A stretch of DNA of 64,000 nt from Bacteroidales bacterium (GTDB lineage: Bacteria; Bacteroidota; Bacteroidia; Bacteroidales; Muribaculaceae). A program made the position numbers and the translations under genes. The stretch covers positions 124,001-188,000 of the forward strand of contig SUXH01000001.1 in the NCBI GenBank assembly GCA_015061055.1, written 5' to 3'. The notes below the pieces were generated by a model that was not told the DNA's origin, did not search any database, and saw only the letters and a list, made by a program, of their open reading frames with translations. Below, piece by piece: positions 53,710-62,900 of the stretch (positions are counted from its first letter, which is position 1; every line of letters starts with the position of its first letter).

Positions 53710-55005
53710 ATGAAAACTACAGCACTTATTCTAGCTTCATTGGTTACAATATGTACCAATGCACAAGTACATACAGAAGTACACCCTACTACTCCTACCA
53801 ATCAAAGTTTAGACGTAGTTTTAGGTGATACTCTACACAAATCATCAGCTAAAGTATACAACACTCTTGTAGGTAATGCTCCGGCTGCACCCAACAATCA
53901 AGATTTACCCAAATTCAGTATAATTGGAAAAGATAATAAATTCTATTTATCTGTAGGAGCTCAATTTAAGTCAACTGTTAACTTCGATTGGGGCAATCCT
54001 ATTAATTCTCCTTCATCATTTGCGCCTTCAGCTATAACTGAAGTATCTGATGGTAATGGAAGTAATCTTGACTTTACGGTACAACGTAGCCGACTATCAT
54101 TCAACTTCATTGGTCTTCCCGACACAGAGAATCAATTGGGCGTTTACATTGCTATGATTTTTAATGATGGTGGCAACAATTATGGTGTTAAAATCAATCA
54201 CGCCTACGCTAAATATCATGGATTTACAATCGGATTTACATCTACTCTGTTTAGCGATCAAACGGCAATTCCGTTCACTATCGATGCGCAATCACCTAAT
54301 AGTACTGCGAATTTTTCTAATACAGTTATTAATTTCGAACACAATTTTAAGAATAAAATAAAATTTGGTGTTGGAATTGAAAAGAACATTAATTCAATAA
54401 CCACCAATGATTTTACTAATACGGTTTCTCAACGACTTCCTGATATGCCTTTATATATACAATATCGTTGGCACAAAAACTCTCATATTCGCCTAAGCTC
54501 CATACTTCGAAATATAACATATAGAAATTTAGTTACTAATTCTAATCAGAATGTATTTGGTTGGGGTGCAAAACTTAGTGGTATTATAGAATTCAACAAC
54601 TTCACTTTTTATTATATGGGGACTTATGGTAAAGGCGTTGCAAGCTATATCGAAGACAATTTAGGTCAAAACATTGATTTAACACCATCAATCAACGAAA
54701 ATGGCTGTCTAGAAGCAAGCAAATCTTGGGGAGCATACGGAGCTCTTCAATACAACTTCTCTAAACGACTTTTCAGTACTGTCATCTATAGCCATGTAAG
54801 AAACTCAATCAATAATTACAATAATGGTAAAATTTCTTACGGAGACCAATATAAATATGGCCAATATGCTGTTGCAAATATTATTTGGTCACCAAATAAA
54901 TACATTCAAACCGGATTGGAATACATTTGTGGTAATCGTAACAACTTTGACAAATCTTCACACCATAACAACAGAATAATGGCAATGTTTTCAATATCAT
55001 TATAA
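53710..55005 (+). CDS. Outer-membrane porin (DcaP/OprP-like)
   Basis: A 431-residue protein with a signal peptide (1-19, ending CTNA). After a Pro/Thr-rich linker, residues about 65-431 show alternating amphipathic strands (FYLSVGAQFKSTVNFDW, DFTVQRSRLSFNFIG, YKYGQYAVANIIWSPNKYIQ) ending with a terminal aromatic/hydrophobic strand RIMAMFSISL, as in beta-barrels. The QRSRLSFNF stretch is typical of phosphate-selective-type porins of Bacteroidetes. The solute is unknown. Flanked by terminators on both sides, so a single-gene unit. No TAnnTTTG box found upstream. Confidence 0.8.
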   Translation: MKTTALILASLVTICTNAQVHTEVHPTTPTNQSLDVVLGDTLHKSSAKVYNTLVGNAPAAPNNQDLPKFSIIGKDNKFYLSVGAQFKSTVNFDWGNPINSPSSFAPSAITEVSDGNGSNLDFTVQRSRLSFNFIGLPDTENQLGVYIAMIFNDGGNNYGVKINHAYAKYHGFTIGFTSTLFSDQTAIPFTIDAQSPNSTANFSNTVINFEHNFKNKIKFGVGIEKNINSITTNDFTNTVSQRLPDMPLYIQYRWHKNSHIRLSSILRNITYRNLVTNSNQNVFGWGAKLSGIIEFNNFTFYYMGTYGKGVASYIEDNLGQNIDLTPSINENGCLEASKSWGAYGALQYNFSKRLFSTVIYSHVRNSINNYNNGKISYGDQYKYGQYAVANIIWSPNKYIQTGLEYICGNRNNFDKSSHHNNRIMAMFSISL

Positions 55006-55039
55006 CGAATTATATCTTAGAAATTTGTTATAAAACAGT

Positions 55040-55076
55040 AAAAAAGTGGAAATTCTATAAGATTTTCCGCTTTTTT
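55040..55076 (+). terminator. Terminator of the porin gene
   Basis: A 13-base stem with one wobble (55040-55052 with 55064-55076) running into T7. The crp promoter starts 2 bases later. Confidence 0.75.
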
Positions 55077-55077
55077 T

Positions 55078-55108
55078 ATTGTTGATAGATAGATATTTAG
55101 TAATTTTG
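55078..55108 (+). promoter_or_regulatory. Promoter of the Crp-family gene
   Basis: ATTG at 55078-55081, 19 bases, TAATTTTG at 55101-55108. It covers a possible TTG start at 55079 and favours the ATG at 55133. Confidence 0.65.
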
Positions 55109-55132
55109 TACGTTTTAAAACATAGTTTTATA

Positions 55133-55837
55133 ATGATGTTAAAGAAAAGTTCTTTAGAAAATATTTTAAGTGAAGGTCTTTCTGAAATATGGGCTCTGCT
55201 TACATCAGAAGAGAAACGACACCTTGCCAACAATTTTGTTATACACAAATTCAAGCGCAATCAAATAATCTATGCTGAAGGCGATGAACCGGAGTTCTTG
55301 TGGTGTTTACTTGAAGGAAAAGTAAAGAAGTTTAAAGATGGTGTTGGCGGTCGCCAGCAAATCCTTCGTGTATACCGCCCTATTCAATACATTGGATATC
55401 GTGCATATTTTGCAAAAGAAAGATATGTTACAAGCATTAGCGCTTTTGAACCATCTACATTAGGTGCTATACCAATGTCAATCGTAGAGGAACTCATAAA
55501 TAAGAATCGAGAATTGGCTTGGTTCTTTATTCATGAGTTATCACGTCATCTCGGTGGATCGGACACTAAGATTGTGAACCTCACTCAAAAACACATTCGT
55601 GGTCGACTTGCCGAAGCATTATTAATCCTTGTAGATAGCTATGGTTTTGAAGAAGATGGTCAAACCATCAAAATTTATATGGCGCGAGAAGATATTGCTA
55701 ACTTATCTAATATGACCACATCAAATGCCATACGTACATTGTCTACATTCGTAGCCGAGAAACTCATTATCGTTGATGGTCGACGAATTAAAATTATCAA
55801 TGAACCTATGCTTCGTAAAATCTGCAAATTTGGATAA
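55133..55837 (+). CDS. Crp/Fnr-family transcriptional regulator
   Basis: A 234-residue regulator from ATG 55133 (MMLKKSSLENIL). Residues about 30-140 are a cyclic-nucleotide-binding-type domain (FKRNQIIYAEGDEPEFLWCL, LEGKVKKFKDGVG, RQQILRVYRPIQYIGYRAYF). Residues about 155-230 are the winged-helix output domain with MAREDIANLSNMTTSNAIRT as recognition helix. No Cys cluster for an FeS centre is present. The ligand is unknown. DUF4924, rfbD and prfC follow within a few bases each, so it heads a probable operon. Confidence 0.9.
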   Translation: MMLKKSSLENILSEGLSEIWALLTSEEKRHLANNFVIHKFKRNQIIYAEGDEPEFLWCLLEGKVKKFKDGVGGRQQILRVYRPIQYIGYRAYFAKERYVTSISAFEPSTLGAIPMSIVEELINKNRELAWFFIHELSRHLGGSDTKIVNLTQKHIRGRLAEALLILVDSYGFEEDGQTIKIYMAREDIANLSNMTTSNAIRTLSTFVAEKLIIVDGRRIKIINEPMLRKICKFG

Positions 55838-55845
55838 TTAGCTCT

Positions 55846-56406
55846 ATGATTTTAGCTCAACTTAAACGAAAAGAAAACATTGCTGAGTATCTGCTGTATA
55901 TGTGGCAAATTGAGGATCTTATTAGAGCCTATAATCTTGACATTGAGTTAATCGATAAAAATCTTATCTCAAAATACAATGTAGATGATGCACAACGTCA
56001 AGAGATAAAGGATTGGTACGAATCACTTATTAAAATGATGGAGCTTGAAAACAAAAAGCAGAATGGGCATCTTCAAATAAATAAGAATATTATTATTCGA
56101 CTTGCCGACCTACACAACGAGCTTCTTAAATCACCTAAATTTCCTGAATATGGAGCAGAGTTTTATAAAACTCTACCATATATAGTTGAATTACGCGCAA
56201 AATCAGGGGAAAACAAAGTAGGTGAACTTGAAACCTGTTTTAACGCTTTATATGGAATTCTGATGCTTAAACTACAAGGCAAAGAATTGACTGAAGATAC
56301 AACAAAAGCTATCGGGCAAATCTCAAAATTCCTTGCCACACTGTCAATCTTCTATCATAAAAATGAAGTTCGCCCTATTTTTGATGACGATGTAAATAAT
56401 ATCTAA
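55846..56406 (+). CDS. DUF4924 family protein
   Basis: A 186-residue, helical, soluble protein. Start ILAQLKRKENIAEYLLYMWQ, then IEDLIRAYNLDIELID and GELETCFNALYGILMLKL are the segments I associate with DUF4924, a Bacteroidetes family of unknown function. It sits 8 bases after the Crp-type gene and 7 before rfbD; I recall it beside rfbD and prfC in other Bacteroidetes as well. Confidence 0.8.
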   Translation: MILAQLKRKENIAEYLLYMWQIEDLIRAYNLDIELIDKNLISKYNVDDAQRQEIKDWYESLIKMMELENKKQNGHLQINKNIIIRLADLHNELLKSPKFPEYGAEFYKTLPYIVELRAKSGENKVGELETCFNALYGILMLKLQGKELTEDTTKAIGQISKFLATLSIFYHKNEVRPIFDDDVNNI

Positions 56407-56413
56407 TCCAATT

Positions 56414-57283
56414 ATGGCAAAAAACATTTTAATAACTGGAGCAAACGGACAACTTGGTAACGAGATACGTAAAATTTTAGATAATGATGCAACATTCAAC
56501 ACTTTTTATACTGATGTTGCCGAACTTGACATCACTAATCTTGATGCAGTTACCGATTTTGTGCTAAGCCACAATATTAACATCATTGTAAATTGTGCAG
56601 CTTATACTGCTGTTGATCTTGCTGAAGACAACTATCAGCTATGCAACGATATAAATCACATAGCTGTTGCCAATCTAGCATTAGCCGCATCAGAAGCGAA
56701 AGCTAAGGTTATTCACATATCTACCGATTATGTTTTCGATGGCACATCGTGCCGGCCATATACTGAAGAAGATAAAACCAATCCTAAATCCGTTTATGGT
56801 TCTACTAAACTATCCGGCGAAAACAAACTTGCCGACATTTTGCCACAAGATCATATAATTATTCGCACATCATGGCTTTATTCGGCATATGGAAAGAACT
56901 TTGTTAAAACTATGTTATCACTCGGCAAAACCAAACAATCTCTTGATGTTGTTGCCGATCAAGTTGGAACACCAACCTACGCAAGCGATCTTGCTAATGC
57001 AATTTTTACAATAATCTCTGGTGATAAGTGGGTTCCTGGCATTTATCATTTCTCCAATGAAGGGGTATGCTCATGGTACGACTTCACCATAATGATACAC
57101 AAACTTGCAGGCATCACATCTTGCGTGGTAAGTCCAATCAATTCGGCTGATTATCCGGCTAAAGCTGCTCGTCCTGCATATTCAGTACTCGATAAGAGTA
57201 AAATCAAACGCGTATTCGGGATTAATATACCTTATTGGCTCGATAGCGTAGAGAAATGTATCAGCGAACTTGAAAATAATTAA
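56414..57283 (+). CDS. rfbD: dTDP-4-dehydrorhamnose reductase
   Basis: A 289-residue short-chain dehydrogenase that makes dTDP-rhamnose, the last step of the pathway. Cofactor motif NILITGANGQLGNEI; DVAELDITN; catalytic YGSTKLSGE (YxxxK); and the C-terminal RPAYSVLDKSKIK. No rfbA, B or C is adjacent, so the first steps must be encoded elsewhere. Confidence 0.94.
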   Translation: MAKNILITGANGQLGNEIRKILDNDATFNTFYTDVAELDITNLDAVTDFVLSHNINIIVNCAAYTAVDLAEDNYQLCNDINHIAVANLALAASEAKAKVIHISTDYVFDGTSCRPYTEEDKTNPKSVYGSTKLSGENKLADILPQDHIIIRTSWLYSAYGKNFVKTMLSLGKTKQSLDVVADQVGTPTYASDLANAIFTIISGDKWVPGIYHFSNEGVCSWYDFTIMIHKLAGITSCVVSPINSADYPAKAARPAYSVLDKSKIKRVFGINIPYWLDSVEKCISELENN

Positions 57284-57313
57284 TTAAAATTTAAAATATA
57301 ACACTTTAAAGTC

Positions 57314-58894
57314 GTGGCTAATCTAAATTCTGAAATAGACAAGCGCAGAACTTTTGCGATTATATCACACCCCGATGCAGGTAAAACCACTCTTACCGAA
57401 AAGCTTCTACTATTTGGTGGTGCTATTCACGTTGCAGGTGCAGTTAAATCTAACAAAATTAAAAAAACTGCCACTTCCGACTGGATGGAAATTGAAAAAC
57501 AACGTGGTATTTCGGTTGCTACATCAGTTATGGGTTTCAATTATGGAGATTATAAAATCAATATTCTTGACACACCTGGTCACCAAGACTTCGCTGAAGA
57601 CACATTCCGTACTCTTACTGCTGTTGACAGCGTTATTATCGTTGTTGACGTGGCAAAAGGCGTGGAGCAACAAACTCGCCGCTTAATGGAGGTGTGTCGT
57701 ATGCGCCACACTCCGGTTATCATATTTGTAAATAAGCTCGACCGTGAAGGACGTGACCCATTCGATATTCTCGACGAACTCGAAAGCGAACTACAAATCA
57801 AAGTACGCCCTCTTAGTTGGCCAATCAACATAGGTTTGAATTTTAAAGGTGTCTACAACATCTTTGAAGGTGGTCTTGACCTATTCACACCCGACAAGCA
57901 GAAAGTTACAGAACGAGTTGAAATCAACGATATAAATGATTCGATAATTGACGACACTATTGGTGAACGTGATGCAACAAAACTTCGTGATGATATCGAG
58001 TTGATTGAGGGGGTTTATCCGGAATTCAATGTTGATGATTATTTGGCAGGTAAAGTTGCTCCAGTATTCTTTGGCTCGGCACTCAACACATTTGGGGTTA
58101 AAGAATTGCTTGATTGTTTTGTTCAGATAGCACCTTCTCCACGCCCTATTCAGGCAATTGAACGAGAAGTAAAGCCTCAAGAGGAAAAATTCACAGGATT
58201 CGTATTCAAGATTCACGCTAATATGGATCCTAACCACCGTAGCTGTATCGCCTTCGTTAAGATTTGTTCGGGTGTATTTCAACGCAATGCCCCCTATAAG
58301 CACGTTCGCCACAACAAAACACTCAAATTTGCGGCTCCAACTGCATTTATGGCACAAAAGAAAGACATTGTAGATGAAGCCTATCCGGGCGATATAGTTG
58401 GTATTCCCGATAGCGGTAACTTCAAAATCGGTGATACTCTTACCGAAGGTGAAGAACTTCATTTCAAAGGATTGCCAAGCTTCTCGCCTGAAATGTTCAA
58501 ATATATTGAGAACACCGACCCAATGAAGACCAAACAGCTTAATAAGGGTATTGAACAGCTTATGGACGAAGGTGTCGCACAAATGTTTACCAACCAATTT
58601 AATGGACGTAAAATCATCGGTACTGTAGGTCAACTTCAGTTTGAAGTAATTCAATACCGCTTGCTTCACGAATATGGAGCACAATGCCGTTGGGAACCAA
58701 TCAGTCTTTACAAAGCCTGTTGGATTGAAAGTGACGATAAGGAGGCTCTTGAAGCATTCAAAAAACGCAAATATCAGTTTATGGCAGTTGACAAAGAAGG
58801 ACGTGACGTATTTCTTGCCGATTCCGGTTATGTACTACAAATGGCACAGACCGATTTCCCTAAAATACGATTCCACTTCACAAGTGAATTCTAA
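57314..58894 (+). CDS. prfC: Peptide chain release factor 3
   Basis: A 526-residue GTPase that recycles RF1/RF2 from the ribosome. G1 motif [18 protein letters not shown]2 [16 protein letters not shown]3 [16 protein letters not shown]4 [12 protein letters not shown]. The start codon is GTG ([14 protein letters not shown]) with rfbD 30 bases upstream. Length is normal. It ends at a 21-base hairpin shared with lepA. Confidence 0.97.
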   Translation: MANLNSEIDKRRTFAIISHPDAGKTTLTEKLLLFGGAIHVAGAVKSNKIKKTATSDWMEIEKQRGISVATSVMGFNYGDYKINILDTPGHQDFAEDTFRTLTAVDSVIIVVDVAKGVEQQTRRLMEVCRMRHTPVIIFVNKLDREGRDPFDILDELESELQIKVRPLSWPINIGLNFKGVYNIFEGGLDLFTPDKQKVTERVEINDINDSIIDDTIGERDATKLRDDIELIEGVYPEFNVDDYLAGKVAPVFFGSALNTFGVKELLDCFVQIAPSPRPIQAIEREVKPQEEKFTGFVFKIHANMDPNHRSCIAFVKICSGVFQRNAPYKHVRHNKTLKFAAPTAFMAQKKDIVDEAYPGDIVGIPDSGNFKIGDTLTEGEELHFKGLPSFSPEMFKYIENTDPMKTKQLNKGIEQLMDEGVAQMFTNQFNGRKIIGTVGQLQFEVIQYRLLHEYGAQCRWEPISLYKACWIESDDKEALEAFKKRKYQFMAVDKEGRDVFLADSGYVLQMAQTDFPKIRFHFTSEF

Positions 58895-58906
58895 ACATAA
58901 ACTATT

Positions 58907-58954
58907 AAAAAAGAAATTAGGATAGCAAACGGCTGCTATCCTAATTTCTTTTTT
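58907..58954. terminator. Bidirectional terminator between prfC and lepA
   Basis: A perfect 21-base stem (58907-58927 with 58934-58954, core AAATTAGGATAGCA), 6-base loop AACGGC, and A/T runs on both flanks. Confidence 0.9.
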
Positions 58955-58971
58955 TAAGTTATCAGATTCTA

Positions 58972-60759
58972 CTAATCAAGCTTTAACACAGCCAAGAAAG
59001 CCTTTTGAGGGACTTCAACAGTTCCGATTTGCTTCATTCGTTTCTTTCCTGCTTTCTGCTTTTCAAGCAACTTACGTTTACGGCTCACGTCACCACCATA
59101 ACACTTAGCTGTTACATCCTTACGTACAGCCTTAATAGTTTCACGAGCTATGATTTTTGCTCCGATTGCCGCTTGTATTGCAATATCAAATTGCTGTCGA
59201 GGTATCAATTCTTTCAACTTCTCACACATTCTTCTTCCGAATGACACTGCATTATCAAAATGAGTCAGTGTGCTCAATGCATCTACAGGCTCACCATTAA
59301 GCAATATATCAAGTTTAATAAGCTTCGAAGGGCGAAAATCATGCAAATGATAATCAAACGAAGCATACCCTTTTGAGATACTCTTCAATTTATCATAAAA
59401 ATCGATCACGATTTCACCAAGCGGTATATCAAAGAAGATTTCCACGCGATTGCCCGATATATATTCCTGCTTTACCAATTCCCCGCGCTTTCCAAGGCAC
59501 AATGTCATAATAGGACCTATATAGTCGGTCGTTGTAATGATTGACGAACGTATATATGGCTCTTCAATATGGTCTATCAATGTTAAGTCGGGCATTCCGG
59601 CTGGATTATGAACCTCAGTCATATTTCCTTTCTTGTCAAAAATCTTATACGACACATTTGGCACAGTTGTAATCACATCCATATTGAACTCACGGCTCAA
59701 ACGCTCTTGCACAATTTCCATATGTAGTAAGCCCAAGAATCCACATCTGAAACCAAATCCGAGTGCCACCGACGATTCCGGTTGGAATGTCAACGAAGCA
59801 TCGTTTAGTTGCAATTTCTCCAATGAAGCACGCAGATTTTCATAATCTTCAGTTTCAATCGGATAAACACCCGCAAACACCATTGGTTTCACTTCTTGAA
59901 AACCATCGATAGCCTTGTCGCATGGTTTATCTACATGGGTGATTGTATCACCCACCTTCACTTCCTTCGAAGTTTTGATTCCCGATATGATGTACCCCAC
60001 ATTACCGGCAGAAATCTCGTTGCAAGGTACCATATCAAGCTTCAATACACCTACTTCATCAGCATGATATTCCTTTTCGGTACTTACAAACTTCACAAAG
60101 TCATTTTTCTTGATTTTACCATTTAGAATCTTAAAATATGCAATGATTCCTCTGAATGGATTGAACACCGAGTCAAAAATCAAAGCTTGAAGTGGAGCAT
60201 TTGGATCACCTTGAGGCGCAGGCACTCTTTCCACCACAGCGTCAAGCACGTCTTTCACTCCGATACCGGTCTTTCCGCTTGCTCGAAGAATCTCTTCACG
60301 TTTGCATCCAAGAAGTTCTATGATCTGATCCTCAACCTCCTCAGGCTTAGCGCTATCAAGATCCACCTTGTTGATTACAGGAATAATTTCAAGGTCATTA
60401 TCTATTGCCATATAAAGGTTCGAGATTGTTTGCGCCTGTACCCCTTGTGTTGCATCTACAATCAACAATGCACCTTCACAAGCAGCAATCGAACGCGACA
60501 CTTCGTAAGAAAAATCCACGTGACCCGGAGTATCAATCAAATTTAATGTATATTCCTCTCCCCCATGCATATATTTCATTTGAATGGCATGGCTTTTGAT
60601 TGTTATACCGCGTTCACGTTCCAAGTCCATATCGTCAAGAACTTGATTTTGCAAATCTTTAGCACCAATCGTATTTGTATATTCAAGCAAACGATCGGCA
60701 AGCGTACTCTTGCCATGGTCGATATGTGCAATTATGCAAAAATTTCTAATATTCTTCAT
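58972..60759 (-). CDS. lepA: Elongation factor 4 (LepA)
   Basis: A 595-residue ribosomal GTPase that back-translocates or assists initiation. G1 [17 protein letters not shown]2 [16 protein letters not shown]3 [16 protein letters not shown]4 NKVDL, and the LepA-specific C-terminal domain ([29 protein letters not shown]). Length is typical. A -7 box TAAATTTG lies at 60788-60795 on the minus strand, with ATTG 20 bases further up (60816-60819). Confidence 0.98.
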   Translation of the reverse strand: MKNIRNFCIIAHIDHGKSTLADRLLEYTNTIGAKDLQNQVLDDMDLERERGITIKSHAIQMKYMHGGEEYTLNLIDTPGHVDFSYEVSRSIAACEGALLIVDATQGVQAQTISNLYMAIDNDLEIIPVINKVDLDSAKPEEVEDQIIELLGCKREEILRASGKTGIGVKDVLDAVVERVPAPQGDPNAPLQALIFDSVFNPFRGIIAYFKILNGKIKKNDFVKFVSTEKEYHADEVGVLKLDMVPCNEISAGNVGYIISGIKTSKEVKVGDTITHVDKPCDKAIDGFQEVKPMVFAGVYPIETEDYENLRASLEKLQLNDASLTFQPESSVALGFGFRCGFLGLLHMEIVQERLSREFNMDVITTVPNVSYKIFDKKGNMTEVHNPAGMPDLTLIDHIEEPYIRSSIITTTDYIGPIMTLCLGKRGELVKQEYISGNRVEIFFDIPLGEIVIDFYDKLKSISKGYASFDYHLHDFRPSKLIKLDILLNGEPVDALSTLTHFDNAVSFGRRMCEKLKELIPRQQFDIAIQAAIGAKIIARETIKAVRKDVTAKCYGGDVSRKRKLLEKQKAGKKRMKQIGTVEVPQKAFLAVLKLD

Positions 60760-61212
60760 TCAATAAATATTTTCTACTTATAAAATGCAAATTTAATTAT
60801 TTTTTTGCTATTTATCAATACTAATACTTAACACAACTTTCCAAAATGATGAGTTGTGTCAATGCTCGTTGAATAGTTTGTTATTTTATGCTACGATTTT
60901 CTGTCAAATACTCGATTTTGTAGATTTGTAATGTGGTAATTGAGTCAAAAATGCTAAAATATGGGTTGTTCTCCCATTTTCGAAGGCATTGGCTATAAGA
61001 GATACATTTTATTGATGTTAAAGGCTATAGCGAAAAATGTAAAATCTTTTGAGACCTTGGCTCAGCTGAAAGTAAAGCACAATAAGGATTATTCCGTTGT
61101 GAAAACATTCAAAGTGGGAGTTTGGCATTAGCTTAATTCTCGCTTTTTTGTTATATGTTTTTGAAATGTATAGCTAAACTTATATTTTTGTGGGAGCAAA
61201 GATGATTTTTTT
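60760..61212. other. 453-base intergenic region with a possible 56-codon frame
   Basis: This divergent gap holds the lepA box (60788-60795), an 8-base-stem hairpin ACACAACT/AGTTGTGT (60831-60838 with 60852-60859), and an open frame at 60961-61131 (start MGCSPIFEGIGYKRYILLML, end KTFKVGVWH) with no recognisable homologue and no good ribosome site. It may be a gene remnant, a small RNA locus, or nothing. The yraN promoter closes it. Confidence 0.35.
61160..61190 (+). promoter_or_regulatory. yraN promoter, perfect Bacteroidetes consensus
   Basis: TTTG at 61160-61163, 19 bases, TATTTTTG at 61183-61190, then the ATG 23 bases later. Confidence 0.8.
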
Positions 61213-61602
61213 ATGGCAAGACATAATATTTTAGGTAAAATAGGAGAAGATGCTGCATCTGATTATCTTATAAAGAATGGTTATATAATCAGAGAACGTA
61301 ATTGGCGATTAGATAAACTTGAGGTGGATATAATTGCTGAAAAGGATAAATGTATTATTATTGTAGAAGTGAAAACGAGGTCATTTGATGCCCATTCGGC
61401 TCTTATTGCTATAGATAAGCGAAAACAAGCATTTTTGATGCGTGCGGCTAATGCTTATGTAAAAGGTTTACCATATGAATATGGTGTACGCATTGATGTG
61501 ATTTGTATCGAGGGTGATGGGCTGAGTGATTTTAAGGTAGATCATATAATTGATGCTGTTAGGCCAAGAGTTAGAACTTCAAGAGGTCGGCGTATAAAAT
61601 AA
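61213..61602 (+). CDS. YraN family protein (UPF0102 nuclease-like)
   Basis: A 129-residue protein of the YraN/UPF0102 family, predicted to have a restriction-endonuclease-like fold. Marks are NILGKIGEDAASDYLIKNGY, RNWRLDKLEVDIIAE (active-site-type Glu and Asp) and IIIVEVKTRS (E-x-K). The function is unproven; links to DNA repair have been suggested for the family. The stop codon lies in the following bidirectional hairpin. Confidence 0.9.
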   Translation: MARHNILGKIGEDAASDYLIKNGYIIRERNWRLDKLEVDIIAEKDKCIIIVEVKTRSFDAHSALIAIDKRKQAFLMRAANAYVKGLPYEYGVRIDVICIEGDGLSDFKVDHIIDAVRPRVRTSRGRRIK

Positions 61603-61633
61603 TAAGGTGAAAACGATATGCTTTCACCTTATT
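61601..61633. terminator. Bidirectional terminator overlapping the yraN stop
   Basis: A perfect 12-base stem (AATAAGGTGAAA, 61601-61612, with 61622-61633) and a 9-base loop. The TAA of yraN is in its left arm. Serves yraN and the purA-DUF1015 unit. Confidence 0.75.
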
Positions 61634-61647
61634 TTATGATTATTGAA

Positions 61648-62895
61648 TTAATCATCGAGTTTGTGTATAACCAATCCTGAACGTAATTTGGGCTCAAACC
61701 AAGTAGTTTTTGGTGGCATAATGTTACCGGTGTCGGCTATGTTTATGAGTTGTGTCATACTTACAGGATAAAGTGCAAGTGCCATAGCCATTTCTCCACT
61801 ATCAACTCGCTTTTTTAACTCCTCTAACCCACGTATACCGCCAACGAAATCAATGCGTTTGTCACTTCGGAGGTCATGAATGTTGAGTATGTCGCGTAGG
61901 ATAAGATCGGAGGATATTGTTACATCGAGAACCCCAATAGGATCATTATCGTTGTAGGTTCCTTCTTTTGCTGTTAATGAATACCATTTACCATCTATAT
62001 ATAATGAAAAATTGTGTAATCTATTAGGACGGTAAATTTCATTTCCTTTATCTTCTACTATAAAATGTTGTGAGACGGAATTTAGAAATTCTTCTTTTGT
62101 AAGACCATTTAAATCTTTAACAACGCGATTGTAGTCGATAATTTTAAGATGTGATGCAGGAAATGCAACAGCTAAGAAATAATTGTATTCTTCTTCGCCT
62201 GTGTGATTGGGATTAGCAAGTGCTTTTTCGTGACCTACAAGTGCGGCTGCTGCGCTACGATGATGTCCGTCGGCAATGTAAAGTGATGGGATTTGTGCAA
62301 ATAATTCAGTTATTTGTTGAATCATTTTATCATCGTTTATAACCCAAAAATGATGCCCAAAACCATCGTTGGCTACAAAATCATATTCGGGCTCACCTGC
62401 GGTTACCTTCTTAATGATTGATTCTAATGCTTCGTTGTCGGGGAACGCAAAAAATACAGGTTCAATGTTTGCATTATTAATACGAACGTGTTTCATACGA
62501 TCCTCTTCTTTGTCGCGACGAGTAAGCTCATGTTTCTTTATACGACCTTGCATATAATCGTCTACATTTGCAGCAACCACAAATCCGTATTGTGTGCGAC
62601 CATTCATAGTTTGTGCATAGATGTAGTAATGTTCCTTTTCATCTTGGACTAACCAACCTTTGTTTTGGAACATATTGAAATTTTCTACAGCTTTATCGTA
62701 AACACAAGAGTCGTGTTCGTCGGTTCCCGGAGCGAAATCAATCTCGGGCTTGATAATGTGATAGAGTGATTTCTCATTACCTTCGGCTTCTACTCTTGCT
62801 TCTTCTGAATTGAGTACGTCGTAAGGTCGTGATGCTACTTGTGTAACTAAATCTTTCGGAGGTCTAACACCTTTAAATGGTTTTATTTTTGCCAT
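61648..62895 (-). CDS. DUF1015 family protein
   Basis: A 415-residue cytosolic protein. Segments IKPFKGVRPPKDLVTQVASR, YDVLNSEEARVEA, the IADGHHRSAAAA core with conserved His pair, and KKRVDSGEMAMALALYPVS are typical of the DUF1015 (HTH-less SrsA-like) family. Family members have been tied to serine or phosphoserine metabolism in some bacteria, but I cannot support a reaction here. It is 5 bases after purA and is probably co-transcribed. Confidence 0.88.
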   Translation of the reverse strand: MAKIKPFKGVRPPKDLVTQVASRPYDVLNSEEARVEAEGNEKSLYHIIKPEIDFAPGTDEHDSCVYDKAVENFNMFQNKGWLVQDEKEHYYIYAQTMNGRTQYGFVVAANVDDYMQGRIKKHELTRRDKEEDRMKHVRINNANIEPVFFAFPDNEALESIIKKVTAGEPEYDFVANDGFGHHFWVINDDKMIQQITELFAQIPSLYIADGHHRSAAAALVGHEKALANPNHTGEEEYNYFLAVAFPASHLKIIDYNRVVKDLNGLTKEEFLNSVSQHFIVEDKGNEIYRPNRLHNFSLYIDGKWYSLTAKEGTYNDNDPIGVLDVTISSDLILRDILNIHDLRSDKRIDFVGGIRGLEELKKRVDSGEMAMALALYPVSMTQLINIADTGNIMPPKTTWFEPKLRSGLVIHKLDD

Positions 62896-62900
62896 AGTAA

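Noticed and set aside
57881-58684. A 267-codon open frame antisense to prfC
   Set aside because: It lies wholly inside prfC on the other strand and has Cys/Phe-rich, non-protein-like composition, typical of antisense shadows of GAA/GAC-rich genes.
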